Source: Glandiceps talaboti
Taxonomy: Eukaryota > Hemichordata > Enteropneusta > Spengelidae
Direction of reading: 5' to 3'
Assembly (NCBI RefSeq): GCF_964340395.1
Contig: NC_135560.1
Coordinates: 7,827,598 to 7,889,597, forward strand
DNA: 62,000 bases
The notes beneath the pieces are model-generated. The model searched no databases. It was given only the letters and a program-made list of their open reading frames with translations, and had not been told where the DNA came from. The stretch's first letter is position 1; every line of letters begins with the position of its first letter. The translations under genes and the position numbers were made by a program. Of this stretch, positions 42,542 to 55,800 are shown piece by piece.

Positions 42542-43780
42542 ATGGCAATTGCACCAGGCTCTTGGACACTTCCCTTTTCTTCTTCTGTGGTGTCATGTAG
42601 CAAGGAAGGAGACTTGGATGAAGACACAATCCCAGATTTTGACTTGTCATCCAGCCAACACAACCAGGAAGAGGACTATGAAACCCAAAGTTCTACCATA
42701 ACAAGTACTACTCCTTCAACAACAGATTCATCAACAACTACCAGACACAGTATTTCAGAAACAACTACAGGTCTGTCAACAACCAATGAACACAGTCATT
42801 CAGAAACAACTACAGGTCTGTCAACAACCAATGAACACAGTCATTCAGAAACAACTACAGGTCTGTCAGCAACCAATGAACACAGTCATTCAGAAACAAC
42901 AACAGGTCTGTCAACAACCAATGAACACAGTCATTCAGAAACAACTACAGGTCTGTCAACAACCAATGAACACAGTCATTCAGAAACCACAACAGGTCTG
43001 TCAACAACCAATGAACACAGTCATTCAGAAACAACTACAGGTCTGTCAGCAGCCAATGAACACAGTCATTCAGAAACAACTACAGGTCTGTCAACAACCA
43101 ATGAACACAGTCATTCAGAAACAACTACAGGTCTGTCAGCAACCAATGAACACAGTCATTCAGAAACAACTACAGGTCTGTCAACAACCAATGAACACAG
43201 TCATTCAGAAACCACAACAGGTCTGTCAACAACCAATGAACACAGTCATTCAGAAACAACTACAGGTTTGTCAACAACCAGTGAACACAATCATTCAGAG
43301 ACCACACACACACATTCTAAATATACTTATGATTTCACCTTGTGGTATGAAAAATCAGATGAGGAAGTTGCACTCCAAATTGTAGACTATCTTGAAGAAG
43401 AACACAAACTCAATGGATTCATTGAAGACAGGGACTTCAAAATTGGTGCCAGTAAGTTTTCTAACATCGACAGAGGAGTTGATAACAGTAAAACAATTAT
43501 CATCATCTTGTCAAAGATATCCTTAGCATCAAGTTGGTTTGAAAGAAAAGTTCTTTTAAGCCTTGCCTCAGCTTTGGAAGACCCCCAAAGAAAATACAAT
43601 GTTGTTCCTATATATATCGATGTCAAGAAATCAAACCTTCCAAGGTCTGTGAAATGTCTTGCTGGAGTGAATTTCACAGCTAAGCATTTCTGGGATAGAC
43701 TAGGGAAAACATTGCGGCTCCCATCGAGACCAGAATATAAACCTTTTGTGAAATCAGAGCACAGCAGTGATATTATTTGA
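42542..43780 (+). CDS. Gene 4: short TICAM-like TIR protein with 15-residue repeats
   Basis: A 412-residue protein in a single exon. ATG in the context CACCATGG, with an in-frame TAA three codons upstream; stop TGA at 43778-43780; AATAAA at 43822. Residues 1-73 are acidic and Ser/Thr-rich. Residues 74-253 are twelve 15-residue repeats (TTTGLSTTNEHSHSE). Residues about 261-395 are a TIR: YDFTLWYEKSDEEVAL, EDRDFKIG (BB loop), KTIIIILSK, SSWFERK and VVPIYID. The DEEVAL and RDFKIG features resemble TICAM1/2-type TIRs as I remember them. No signal peptide or membrane segment is visible, so the repeat is probably a cytosolic low-complexity spacer rather than a mucin ectodomain. Lys336 sits at the NADase glutamate position. 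A leader exon may lie near 41105. It shares the divergent spacer with gene 3. Confidence 0.88.
   Translation: MAIAPGSWTLPFSSSVVSCSKEGDLDEDTIPDFDLSSSQHNQEEDYETQSSTITSTTPSTTDSSTTTRHSISETTTGLSTTNEHSHSETTTGLSTTNEHSHSETTTGLSATNEHSHSETTTGLSTTNEHSHSETTTGLSTTNEHSHSETTTGLSTTNEHSHSETTTGLSAANEHSHSETTTGLSTTNEHSHSETTTGLSATNEHSHSETTTGLSTTNEHSHSETTTGLSTTNEHSHSETTTGLSTTSEHNHSETTHTHSKYTYDFTLWYEKSDEEVALQIVDYLEEEHKLNGFIEDRDFKIGASKFSNIDRGVDNSKTIIIILSKISLASSWFERKVLLSLASALEDPQRKYNVVPIYIDVKKSNLPRSVKCLAGVNFTAKHFWDRLGKTLRLPSRPEYKPFVKSEHSSDII
42761..43300 (+). repeat. 45-bp coding minisatellite (12 units)
   Basis: Twelve 45-bp units, nearly identical, encoding TTTGLS-T/A-T/A-NEHSHSE; the last unit is diverged (TTSEHNHSE). 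Because 45 is a multiple of three, the +1 frame also stays open through the array, which is an artefact. Copy number is expected to vary between individuals. Confidence 0.98.
43322..43726 (+). other. TIR domain of gene 4
   Basis: Residues about 261-395. It differs from the other three in having a more canonical BB loop (EDRDFKIG) and SWFERK in box 2. It ends FWDRLGKTLRLP, a typical last TIR helix. Confidence 0.92.
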
Positions 43781-43821
43781 AGCTCAGGTACTGGACTATT
43801 ACGCAATTGGTGCACAAACTC

Positions 43822-43827
43822 AATAAA
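43822..43827 (+). terminator. Polyadenylation signal of gene 4
   Basis: AATAAA 42 bp after the stop codon. Confidence 0.7.
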
Positions 43828-44836
43828 TGAACATATTTCATTTAGGAAAAACCCACTCCCCCCTCAACCTAAATGAATATTCACAAGTGTGACATCACAC
43901 ATTTATATATATGATGTAAATATGATTAAAACTGTAGCAGTCACACCACGATACAATGTAAAAACATGTTGGTAAACATGAAGTTCCATGGCAACCTTAT
44001 GAACCTGTTCACTGAGGATGATGGTAAACACATCAAAATACTACCAGAAACCAGCACTATCTGATATTAGAAGTAAATTTTTATCAACATCTCAGTAGTT
44101 ATAAATACATAGCAGATTTGTCACTGAAGTCACAAAAATTTTCTAAATTTGGTTAGAAGTGTGAAAATGAAGTTCAGCATTCGCATTGACGCCAGGCCCT
44201 CTCTCCCCCTAAATGAAGGAAGTTCACTTGTTGAGCTTGTGTGACATTGTGTGATCCTCCCTAATAGGAATGTTATTAACAATATAACATTAAGTTTCCT
44301 AGGTCACTTCCTGTTTTGTGAAAGAGACTGGTTCATCCTAGTCAACATAGTGAGTGAAATGCATTTGGTGCAATTTTAGCTACCCATATATCAAAAACTG
44401 AAAAATGGGTGTCAAGTAAACTTGTTTAATATAACAAACATTAATAATGAATCATAAATACAGTAATAAACAAAGTCTAATGTCCTGTTACCACATGAAA
44501 TGAAGGGGCTTTCAGTTGGTTAATTTTCACCTCTTGTAAGGAGAGCTAATGTAGTGGACATTCAGATTCTGTGTTTGTATCAGTCCATTTGTCCATGTGG
44601 ATATGTAATATCCAATCACTTTAAAACAACTGGGCTGATTGTAACAAATTTGATACTCAAATTTGTTAGAGATACCACAAGAGCTGATTAGATTTTGGAC
44701 AAGATCCATGCACTAACTAGCTAAATTAACTAGGTAAATTTAGCCACGTTTCCAAAATTGTGTGTGCTGAAATGTGTTGAGTCATCATTTCTACACTGGA
44801 CATGTTTCCATTCAAAAAGTCCCTTTGTCTAAATTA

Positions 44837-45376
44837 TTAAAGGGGAACGCCACTCCAGGAAATAAAAGTATTTTTGTAAACTTTGGGTTGTACAGTTATT
44901 TTATGATTTTACATTTGTCCTGAGCACTTACATTACGTGTAACTGCCAAGAAATAAGAATTGAAAATTATTGGCCATCCATTGTTTAGTGGCAGCCCTAA
45001 TTAATGGTTGCATGTTGTCTCATGGGGGCTAGCCACATAAATATGGAATGGTTGAACACTGTTAAATCATGTATGGAAATTATGGAAATGTACTAGGCAA
45101 CACAACACAAGACAACTCGTGCTTATTCAATGTGCATGTTTTCCATACTCATGAATATGCAGTGTTGAACCATTCCATATTTATTAGGTTAGTCCCCATG
45201 AAACAACGCACGGCCACTAATAAGGGCTGCCACTAAACAATGAACAGCCAATAATTTTCACTTTGTATTTCTCGGCAATCGCATGTAATATAAATGATGT
45301 CAAATCATAAAATGACTCTCTACAACTCAAAGTTTACAAAAATACCTTTATTTCCTGGAGTGGTGTTCCCCTTTAA
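44837..45376. mobile_element. Full-length 540-bp MITE (TTAA-AGGGGAAC family)
   Basis: Terminal inverted repeats begin TTAAAGGGGAACGCCACTCC and end with the complement GTTCCCCTTTAA. The arms extend inward for over 100 bp, and the core is a GAATATTCA-type palindrome. TTAA is present at both ends and could be the target duplication. Relatives lie at 16081-16371, about 18670-18800, 24137-24440 and 25590-26035. Confidence 0.85.
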
Positions 45377-45741
45377 GTGCACTATGCTCGATACTCTGTT
45401 AGCTCTTCCTAATTATACATAAATGGAAGACTTGGAATTTTAAAGGAAGTTGACAGTCAGCATTAATTTATTTTCTCTGTCAATTCTCAACAAATCATAT
45501 CACAAGTGTGGTTTTAGACCTGACCCACCAAACCAGTATTTTGTTTTTTGTTTTATCACTTTTTCAGAATATTAATTTCACAGTTTGTTTTGAGTGAAAA
45601 TCCACCATATTTATTTGTGGTGTGTAGATATTATTTGATGGCAAGTGTGTAGATATTATTTGACGGCAAGTGTGAAATGATTTTTCTAATTTCATCAACA
45701 TACATGTATCTATACAAAATGTTAAGCAAAATAAAAAAAAA

Positions 45742-45949
45742 AGAATTGTTTCTGGTCAGCGTACACATCACTTAAATACTCCTGTATCGGTGGGTTTTTT
45801 TGTGTTTGTCCAGCCCATGCAATCTGCAGATCCGGTAACTGTAACTGCCATAAATAGTAGACTGAGTGACAGGTTTGTTGAGAATAAAAATAAAGAAATT
45901 TGCATCATTGTACCATTTTAGACAAAATGTCCTGACCAGAAACAATTCT
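45742..45949. mobile_element. MITE with AGAATTGTTTCTGGTCAG ends, copy 2
   Basis: Same ends and internal CCAGCCCATGCA-TCTG-AGATCCG as 37062-37385, but shorter (about 208 bp). Confidence 0.85.
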
Positions 45950-46749
45950 CTTTTCTTTCTCTTTTTTTTGCCTTATCGTTTGTTTTTAAGTCAACGTACA
46001 TTAAAACCAAAGCAACACAGATGTGATTCTTGGTTCGTACATTCGTGATAAAATCATCCATCTTCTTTTCAGTAAATCCTGTATGGCTATATATGCTATT
46101 CTGACTTGATATTGTAATTATCAGAGAGAATATCACTATCATACAATGTATCAAGTTTGTGAATTTTTCAAATGTATATTTGATATTTCAGTGCATTTAT
46201 CTATCCCAGTCATTAATGATATCATTTTGCTCAACTTTTGTGTACAAATAAATACACCCTGGAAGAGAGAGGATTAAAATGACAAACCGAGTTCATAAGT
46301 TTTTTCTCTGGAGTGAAAATATTGACAAAAATCTCAATTGAACAATCATATATAGCATAATGTCAACATCGAATGCATACCTTCAATGACATTAAAACTC
46401 ATTAACTGGCTTCGTTCGCGTAATTGATGGCTTAAAGGCCAGGATTTCAATCCCAGGTTCTCACATTAGGGTTATCTTATCAGTGGAGCCATGAGGATTA
46501 TTCTTTTGTTCTGGGCCAACTTTTTCTATAGCTTTGACAGACACCTGCTTTTCACACCTAATGTGTAATTCTTTTTCAGATCTCCAGTGGGCATTTACGA
46601 GGAGTTTCCTCTTTTTTCAGAGTGGGCTTTTAAGAGGAGTTTCCTTTTTCAGAGTGGGCCTTTAAGATAGAGGAGATTCTTTCTCTTGTATAGTATACAC
46701 ATATTCAATTATTATATTTGTACCAGAGATTACTTGCACGCTCTAGTGC

Positions 46750-47115
46750 GTTCACATACTAGTGGTATTTTCGCTAGAGTGCAATACTGAAAACATGATT
46801 GTGTACCTGCATGCAAATGATATGTAAATGAGGACTTGATCTTTCACTACACACAGAATCCTGTGACTGTTGTAAGATCTTTATGGAAATTGCAGATTTT
46901 GATAAACATATGTAATAATAACGGAACCCCATGCCACATGAGTTCCAGTGTGGGTACTCAGGGGTATTTGCACTCGTGCTTGCAATGTTTTCTGCTGCAC
47001 TTTCACTTGCTACACTTATGAAAGTGTGGACACAGAGAACATGGCAAGCATGAGTGCAAGTACCTAAGTATGCCACACTTGCACTCTTATGTCATGAGGT
47101 TCTGTCATATTACAT
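46750..47115. repeat. Dispersed repeat, copy 2
   Basis: Homologous over its length to 31480-31840 in the same orientation. Confidence 0.8.
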
Positions 47116-47989
47116 CACCGAAAACCGAATTGTTTATGTATTATAAAGTTCTTTGAGTTCTGTCAATATTAAGTGATGGCTTAGTATGCTTCAGTAAGTA
47201 GAATTCTTCAACTACCTGCATTGAAAATTACACCAAAAAGGTACCAACTCAGCTTACTTGGCCCCTGAAAATATATATCACCCTGAAAATGGATGTGAGA
47301 ACCTGAGTCAAAGGTCAGGTGAATTTGGAAATGGCAATGTTTCTATAAATTATATCATTCAAGTCCTTACAAAACACTGGTTATTTGAGACAAATGTTGT
47401 TTTCCAATTTGAAAAATAAACAAGTTAAATATGAAAAACAACTGCATGTATGCATGATTGAACACCATGTCACAACTAGACCAGAAGATATCAGAACTAA
47501 GGTAAACCTGACCTGACCCGACCTGACCTGAGATGTATTTCTTTGCACCCAATCTATAATAACATACATAACAAATCACACATTGTTGTTTTTTCACTAT
47601 TATCAACCAATATCAAGTGACATAATTCACTTTCATCGGTTCAAATCTTTAAATTATTCAACTGTTTAATTATGTTTATTAATTTCAAAATGTAAATATA
47701 TCTGAAAAGTTTGTGAATTTACGTGTCCCAATTTATTTACTTTAATTGCAAAGATCCAAAAAATTATTGTATGTTTTTCATCTCCAAAAAAATACATACA
47801 GGGAAAGAAAGAAAAATCATTGTTTCATCCAAAACTGAAAAATTCATAATTGTTTGTGCTTAAACAGCCTACCTTCAAAGTCGCATACCACAGCCTGTTT
47901 TACGGCAACGTTCTTAACGAGCCTCCCACTTTTATTTCGAAGTGTAGTGTAGAAATAATAACTCTGGTTTGCGAGAATGCCTACCTTTA

Positions 47990-48180
47990 GACTTGAGAAC
48001 GGCTATCGCTACACTATTCCGCTATCCTAACTGTAGCCTACCTGTAGACTTGAGAATGGCTATCATTACTCTTCTGCTATCCTAACTGACATTTTGAATT
48101 TTTTAGTTTGTGCTCTGTAGACTTGAGAACGGCTTTTGCTACTGTAACACTATTCTGCTATCCTAACAGACATTTTGAAT
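47990..48180. repeat. Dispersed repeat related to 27660-27800
   Basis: Three short units with GTAGACTTGAGAA-GGCT and CTGCTATCCTAACTGACATT. Tandem within the locus and shared with 27660-27800. Confidence 0.7.
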
Positions 48181-50996
48181 TTTTGACAAAGCCCACTAAG
48201 ATGTGAAACTAGTTGAAAAAGGGTTTTGTACTCAATTACCACTGATCACTATAGGTGCTCCACATTCTTGTAACCGACAGCAATTAATGTGAAGTGCCCC
48301 CAACAATAACCCTTTCAGTCTGTTTTCACTCCCAAGTCGAATGAAAAAAAGGGGAAGTTATGTACATTCAGTATTGTGTGAACTTTCACGATGATGTTTA
48401 CACGTGTACTTATTTTTATACAGTTATACCTGTAGGGTGATTCATCAAGTATATACTCATATGTACTAAGGTTTCACTATTTATGGTCCATGTCGTAATA
48501 GTCAATTTTCCAGTTTCAAGAGGCCTTGCGAGAGATGTCGCTTAATATGTAGTTACTTTTCAGCTTGTTTTTTTTCTTTATTATATTTGAAGTAATATTT
48601 TCATCATTATCAATGGAAAGACATGGTGGTGTATATGGATGGACACCACTGGCAACAGGTCCATGGGTTTTGTCACAAATCCTTAGTTATGAAATATCTT
48701 ACAAACAGATTTCAAAACAGGGAAGTGAAAACTGTTTCCCATGTAGTTTGGGGAGCATTCAATAATTACAAGGGGGAGAGCCAGGGGAATTAGGGGAAGG
48801 GTCACTTTTTAGTCCCCAAAAGCAAAGCCCAGAGGGGGTAGTTAATATACCTTTAATATGTATGATTGGTGAATCGTTTTTAACACGTGAATGGTGAATA
48901 CATATTTTTTGAATGCGTGAAAGATTATCTTTATATGTGAATGGTGAATGCTTATAAATTAAACATGTGAATCATGAATGACATAATTTTGCCTGAATGA
49001 AAATTGTGAATTTAACCTCAACTGGACGTTAGTTGCAATTTCTGACCCAGTTCTCTTTGACCTGTATGGTCTGATAGATGTTTACTTCCTCAACCTTTAA
49101 ATACAGTTTTCTATTGTTTCACATGAATGGCCTTGAGAAATCACAGATTTATCGTACAACCTGGCATCAGTTAACAGAAGACACCACATCATGTATGGGG
49201 GGGGGGGGGGATAATTCTACTAATGTTGTTATTTTTATATACATGTAGTTACGTTTACTGAATCTATGTGCCCCATAAAAATCACACATACGTATATAGT
49301 TATACATGTTATTGACACTACAAATCACATTCCAGTTTCTGTTATCATATATTGTCAGTTTTAGCATGGAGGTATCAGGGGAGATAGCTTGTTTTCTCAA
49401 TGTTATTCTTATAAGCCCAGAAATCTTACCAAAACTATCAAGTAATTAAAAAAGGCCAGGCACTGAAGCTTCATCCCCCAAAAACAGGTTAGGTCATCAG
49501 AAAAAGGCAGTCACTAACTTTAATTTGAATACCTTTTATATTGGGATTGACCCTAAATACTATTAAGAAAACTTCAAGGGCAAGAAAAAAAGGGTGGGGG
49601 ACAGAGGGTCTCCCTGATGTACTCCTCTCCCAACCTTAAAATATCCTGTTGTGTATCCATGATTGGTGACGGCGCTTTCTACGTTAGAATAAAATGTTTT
49701 CACCCAGGGAATCAAAGAGGAGCCAAAATTGAAAGCTTTTAGACATCTATGTAAAAAGTGCCATTCAAGAGAGTCAAATGCTTTTCAAAATCGATAGCTA
49801 CCAAAATACTCGGTAGATTGTTCTTTTGTACTTCTTCAATTAGACGGAGTCTGAGATATACCTACCTTTAACAAAGGCTGACTGAGTGTGAAAGATGAGA
49901 TTTTGCCATCTAGACATTGCCACAAAGGTAATAGAATAAAGTAATGAGCCCATGTGAACAAACTACTATACCTGATATTTAAACAAGGTTTAGTGCAAAT
50001 TGGCCCATTTATGTCACCTTTTATATATATGTGCCTGTGACATTGAAAATGAGGGTCAAGATCAAAGTGTAAAATCTAAGTTTTCGATGGCAAAATGTTA
50101 ATTTTATGACAAAATTACCTTCAAGGTCTCTATATGCTAAGCTTCGGATGTTACGTACTAGGCAAAATGTGAATTTTCACAACAAAAACAGTTGCCATTT
50201 TGAATTATATTCCAAGAGTCAAGAATTGAAATGATGTGCATATGCACAGGATAGCTATGGTAATTGGTGTTTACTGAAAGTTTCGTTGAAATTGACCTGT
50301 GCGTATTTGAGACTGAGGTGGACGCGTACGACGGACGCACACACACATGGGACCCTATGGAGTAACCCGGCCCCGGGCCGCCCTCATCTTTGCTGTTGGG
50401 GCTTAATTAAAATGTTATTGAAATAAAATGATATGCATACATCACCTACAGTACACAATGTATGGCAGGTCTGATTGAACTTGATTTATGCATATCAGGA
50501 ATAGGACTGATAACAGGTATCAGTCATTCCCATAGCCCTCTCCAGGCTCTGCCTAATGGGAACAAATAAGGATGGAAACTGTGACAACAATAGTATAATA
50601 ATGCTTTATTGAAATTTATAAAAAATGTATTACCTTTCAAAAACAAAATAAAAGTTGAAACAATTTCATATTAATAATTAACATACATGTATACTATTCA
50701 TATAAATATATATCTGAAAATTATGCAAATGAGTCATTACAACTCCAAGCTATATTATCAAACATTATGACACATGCACTTTGTTATCATCAAATGTAAT
50801 AATGTACTAAATTATACAGAATTAGAAGTGTGCATTCTTAAGATATAGCCTAATTACTGAAAACCATTAACTAGGTAAGTTGATCATTAATATTCATGGA
50901 ATGTTGCAGAACCTAATCAGTTCTATCCATTACCCTAAAGAATATGTTCACCAAATTTCCTTTCAGTTGAGCCAGCCATTTTGAGAAATTAATAAC

Positions 50997-51029
<33 letters not shown>

Positions 51030-51043
51030 AAGACAGACAGACA
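50997..51043 (+). repeat. (CAGA)n microsatellite
   Basis: About eleven CAGA units with one interruption (AGAAAGAC). Confidence 0.95.
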
Positions 51044-52849
51044 ATGGCAATATGTACAAACTTAAATATGGTTGGGTATACTACTCTAACAACATACAAA
51101 ATTCAGAAAAATCATTATTATAAAAAATTGGGATGCTGTGAAAACCAGGCTAAAATGTTTACAATAGAAAATACATAGTGAAATCACTAACAGTGGTTTT
51201 ATTTCACAAACAGTTTTTTGTACAAAAAACCAGCATACATATGAGATGACGAAGTTTCACATCATGTAATGTAATCTCTTCAAATGTTGTTTTGTTACCA
51301 TGGTAGCCAGTATAGTGTAGTAATACATTGATTGCTAAAACCACTTTGGTTTGTTTGGTACAAAATTAACATTTATTCAAAGGTAATACATAGTGCTCAT
51401 TCAAAGTACACCATCAGGAACAATTATGGAAAAATTATACCTAACATATTTGGTAACTGTTACTGTCCTTGTCAGAAATGTAGAATGATGCAATTGTCTT
51501 GAAATATTGAACTTTAAAGCCATGGTAAAATCTAACTACTCAAGTAAATAAAAACAAAATACACACCACAAATATTTGGCTATCTTGTGGCTACTCAGCA
51601 CCACTTGCAGCTGGGAAGATCCCCAGCGGGTGTAAGGAGTATTGGCTACCTGGGGAGGTCCTGGCAGATAGGTCATGTGTAATATGCTCCTGAATGTATT
51701 AAAGCATTGGAAAGTAATCAGAATGAGCATCTGAGGAGGACCCAGCAGGTCTCTATATCCTTAATCTACCTGGGGAGGACCCGGCAGACATATATGTTAT
51801 AATAGCTACCGGGTAGGTGATGAATTTGCTTTCAAAATTGAGCAGCCGAATATATAGTATTCAACTGACTGTAACTGAATTGGGGGTAATTGAACAGAGG
51901 AAAGACCACTGTAGTAGTGCTGAGTAACCAAAGAAGAAAACAAAACAATTCAAATGCATATACGAGATAGAAGTACAGCTGCAAGAATGAACATAGTGAT
52001 AATAATAAACATCATATTGGGTGTATAACACTTTATATCCATGACAGTGCTTGTAGGTGCTTCACTGAAGAAAACTCCAATAAAACGAAATACTACTGGG
52101 AAAGAAATTAACAAGGTACAACAATATTTGCACAAACAATGTCTAAACAAAGGTAGAATGCTAAGAGGTAAATAACAACAATGAAGAGAAAAATTTATAA
52201 AAACAGGTTTCAACTAGGAAACACGACAAATCAGCATACTTGTACTATACTGTGGAAGATAGGAAAAATGTTCCAATATGTACCAATAAATGGGTGATTA
52301 TAATATACATGTATACCAAGGTGGTGATGGAAAAGGTGGGTGGGTTTGACTTGGCCGACAGAAGCAAGATCACATTGTAACTGTTCTCCATGCTATTAAT
52401 GCTTGAACAAGACTGAGGCTTTGAAACATGTGCTTGCTAATGTCAATAAAGGAGCAGATTGTGAAAATATGCACAAATGTTAGATTGGCACTAATGTCAT
52501 TGGATGGTGAGGAAATCACAGTTCTATTTGGCAGTATGGCTTTTCAAACATTCTGACAAATTTCCAGTGCTGCCATTATGTAACACTCACTGAAAGAGTT
52601 AAGTTGTGAAAATAATTGATACATCTGTGGAAATGCCAGCTTGTAAGCAAATGCAAAGAGGAACAAAAACTAGGCTTACAGAAATAAAATTATGTATGAA
52701 CTAAAATTAAATACATTTTCAATATAACAATTGCCATATTGCCCAAATTTTGAGCAAGGTAAAGTGTAACTGTTACCCAAGCAAAAGTAAACTAGGTATA
52801 ACTATTCCCCAATCAAAGTAAAATGTAACTTGTAGATTGTCAATCACAT

Positions 52850-55800
52850 TAAAGTATAACTGTTCCCTAATCAAAGTAAAGTGTTACTGTTCCCTAATCA
52901 AAGTAAAGTGTAACTGTTCCCTAATCAAAGTAAAGTGTAACTGTTCCCTAATCAAAGTAAAGTATAACTGTTCCCTAATCAAAGTAAAGTGTAACTGTTC
53001 CCTAATCAAAGTAAAGTGTAATTGTTCCCTAATCAAAGGAAAGTGTAACTGTTCCCTAATCACAATAAAGTGTAACTGTTCCCTAATCAAAGTAAAGTGT
53101 AACTGTTCCCTAATCAAAGTAAAGTGTAACTGTTCCCTAATCAAAGTAAAGTGTAACTGTTCTCTAATCAAAGTAAAGTATAGCTGTTCCCTAATCAAAG
53201 TAAAGTGTAACTGTTCTCTAATCAAAGTAACATATAACTGTTCCCCAATCAAAGTAAAGTGTAACTGTTCTCTAATCAAAGTATAACTGTTCTCTAATCA
53301 AAGTACAAAGTAAAGTGTAACTGTTCTCTAATCAAAGTAAAGTGTAACTGTTCTCTAATCAAAGTACAAAGTAAAGTGTAACTGTACTCTAATCAAAGTA
53401 AAGTATAACTGTTCTCTAATCAAAGTACAAAGTAAAGTATAGCTGTTCCGTAATCAAAGTAAAGTGTAACTGTTCTCTAATCAAAGTAACATATAACTGT
53501 TCCCCAATCAAAGTAAAGTGTAACTGTTCTCTAATCAAAGTAAAGTATAACTGTTCTCTAATCAAAGTACAAAGTAAAGTGTAACTGTTCTCTAATCAAA
53601 GTAAAGTATAACTGTTCTCTAATCAAAGTACAAAGTAAAGTGTAACTGTTCTCTAATCAAAGTAAAGTGTAACTGTTCTCTAATCAAAGTAAAGTATAGC
53701 TGTTCCCTAATCAAAGTAAAGTGTAACTGTTCTCTAATCAAAGTAACATATAACTGTTCTCTAATCAAAGTAAAGTGTAACTGTTCCCCAATCAAAGTAA
53801 AGTGTAACTGTTCTCTAATCAAAGTAAAGTATAACTGTTCTCTAATCAAAGTACAAAGTAGTGTAACTGTTCCCTAATCAAAGTAAAGTGTAACTGTTCT
53901 CTAATCAAAGTAAAGTGTAACTGTTCTCTAATCAAAGTAAAGTATAGCTGTTCCCTAATCAAAGTAAAGTGTAACTGTTCCCTAATCAAAGTAAAGTGTA
54001 ACTGTTCTCTAATCAAAGTAAAGTGTAACTGTTCCCTAATCAAAGTAAAGTGTAACTGTTCTCTAATCAAAGTAAAGTGTAACTGTTCCCTAATCAAAGT
54101 AAAGTATAGCTGTTCCCTAATCAAAGTAAAGTGTAACTGTTCCCTAATCAAAGTAAAGTGTAACTGTTCCACAATCAAAGTAAAGTGTAATTGTTCCCTA
54201 ATCAAAGTAAAGTGTAACTGTTCTCTAATCAAAGTAAAGTGTAACTGTTCCCTAATCAAAGTAAAGTGTAACTGTTCCACAATCAAAGTAAAGTGTAATT
54301 GTTCCCTAATCAAAGTAAAGTGTAACTATTCCCTAATCAAAGTAAAGTGTAACTGTTCTCCAATCAAAGTAAATTATAATTGTTCCCTAATCAAAGTAAA
54401 GTGTAACTGTTCCCCAATCAAAGTAAAGTGTAACTGTTCCCTAATCAAAGTTTAACTGTTTGCTAATCAAAGTAAAGTGTAACTGTTCTCTAATCAAAGT
54501 AAAGTATAACTGTTCCCTAATCAAAGTAAAGTGTAACTGTTCTCCAATCAAAGTAAATTATAATTGTTCCCTAATCAAAGTAAAATATAACTGTTCCCTA
54601 ATCAAAGTAAAGTATAACTGTTCCCAAATCAAAGTAAAGTGTAACTGTTCCCTAATCAAAGTAAAGTGTAACTGTTCCCTAATCAAAGTAACATATAACT
54701 GTTCCCCAATCAAAGTAACATATAACTGTTCCACAATCAAAGTAAAGTGTAACTGTTCCCTAATCAAAGTAAAGTATAACTGTTCCCTAATCAAAGTAAA
54801 GTATAACTGTTCCCTAATCAAAGTAAAGTATAACTGTTCCCCAATCAAAGTAAAGTGTAACTGTTCCACAATCAAAGTTTAACTATTCCCTAATCAAAGT
54901 AAAGTGTAACTGTTCCCTAATCAAAGTAAAGTATAACTGTTCCCTAATCAAAGTAAAGTATAACTGTTCCCCAATCAAAGTAAAGTGTAACTGTTCCCCA
55001 ATCAAAGTAAAGTGTAACTGTTCCGCAATCAAAGTAAAGTGTAACTGTTCCCCAATCAAAGTAAAGTGTAACTGTTCCCCAATCAAAGTAAAGTATAACT
55101 GTTCCCCAATCAAAGTAAAGTGTAACTGTTCCCTAATCAAAGTAAAGTGTAACTGTTCCCCAATCAAAGTAACATATAACTGTTCCCCAATCAAAGTAAA
55201 GTGTAACTGTTCCCTAATCAAAGTAAAATATAACTGTTCCCCAATCAAAGTAAAGTGTAACTGTTCCCTAATCAAAGTAAAGTGTAACTGTTCCCTAATC
55301 AAAGTTTAACTGTTCGCTAATCAAAGTAAAGTGTAACTGTTCGCTAATCAAAGTAAAGTGTAACTGTTCTCTAATCACAGTAGAGTATAACTGTTCCCTA
55401 ATCAAAGTAAAGTGTAACTGTTCTCCAATCAAAGTAAATTATAATTGTTCCCTAATCAAAGTAAAATATAACTGTTCCCTAATCAAAGTAAAGTATTACT
55501 GTTCCCAAATCAAAGTAAAGTGTAACTGTTCCCTAATCAAAGTAAAGTGTAACTGTTCTCTAATCAAAGTAACATATAACTGTTCCCCAATCAAAGTAAC
55601 ATATAACTGTTCCACAATCAAAGTAAAGTGAAATTGTTCCCTAATCAAAGTAAAGTGTAACTATTCCCTAATCAAAGTAAAGTGTAACTGTTCCACAATC
55701 AAAGTTTAACTGTTCCACAATCAAAGTAAAGTGTAACTGTTCCCTAATCAAAGTAAAGTGTAACTGTTCCACAATCAAAGTTTAACTATTCCCTAATCAA

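Larger units (their letters stand above)
43828..52849. other. Repeat-rich interval without recognised genes
   Basis: Contains the MITE at 44837-45376, MITE copy 45742-45949, dispersed repeats at 46750-47115 and 47990-48180, poly-G at 49197-49210, (GACA)n at 50997-51043 and three loose copies of ACCTGGGGAGG-TCCTGGCAG-type sequence at 51650-51790. A segment at about 50810-50900 is an inverted relative of about 9730-9830. Open frames below about 90 codons show no domain, codon pattern or splice context. Confidence 0.55.

Noticed and set aside
42786-43385. Second 199-codon frame over the gene 4 repeat (MNTVIQKQLQVCQQP units)
   Set aside because: A shadow of the 45-bp coding repeat; the other frame carries the TIR domain and a strong start.
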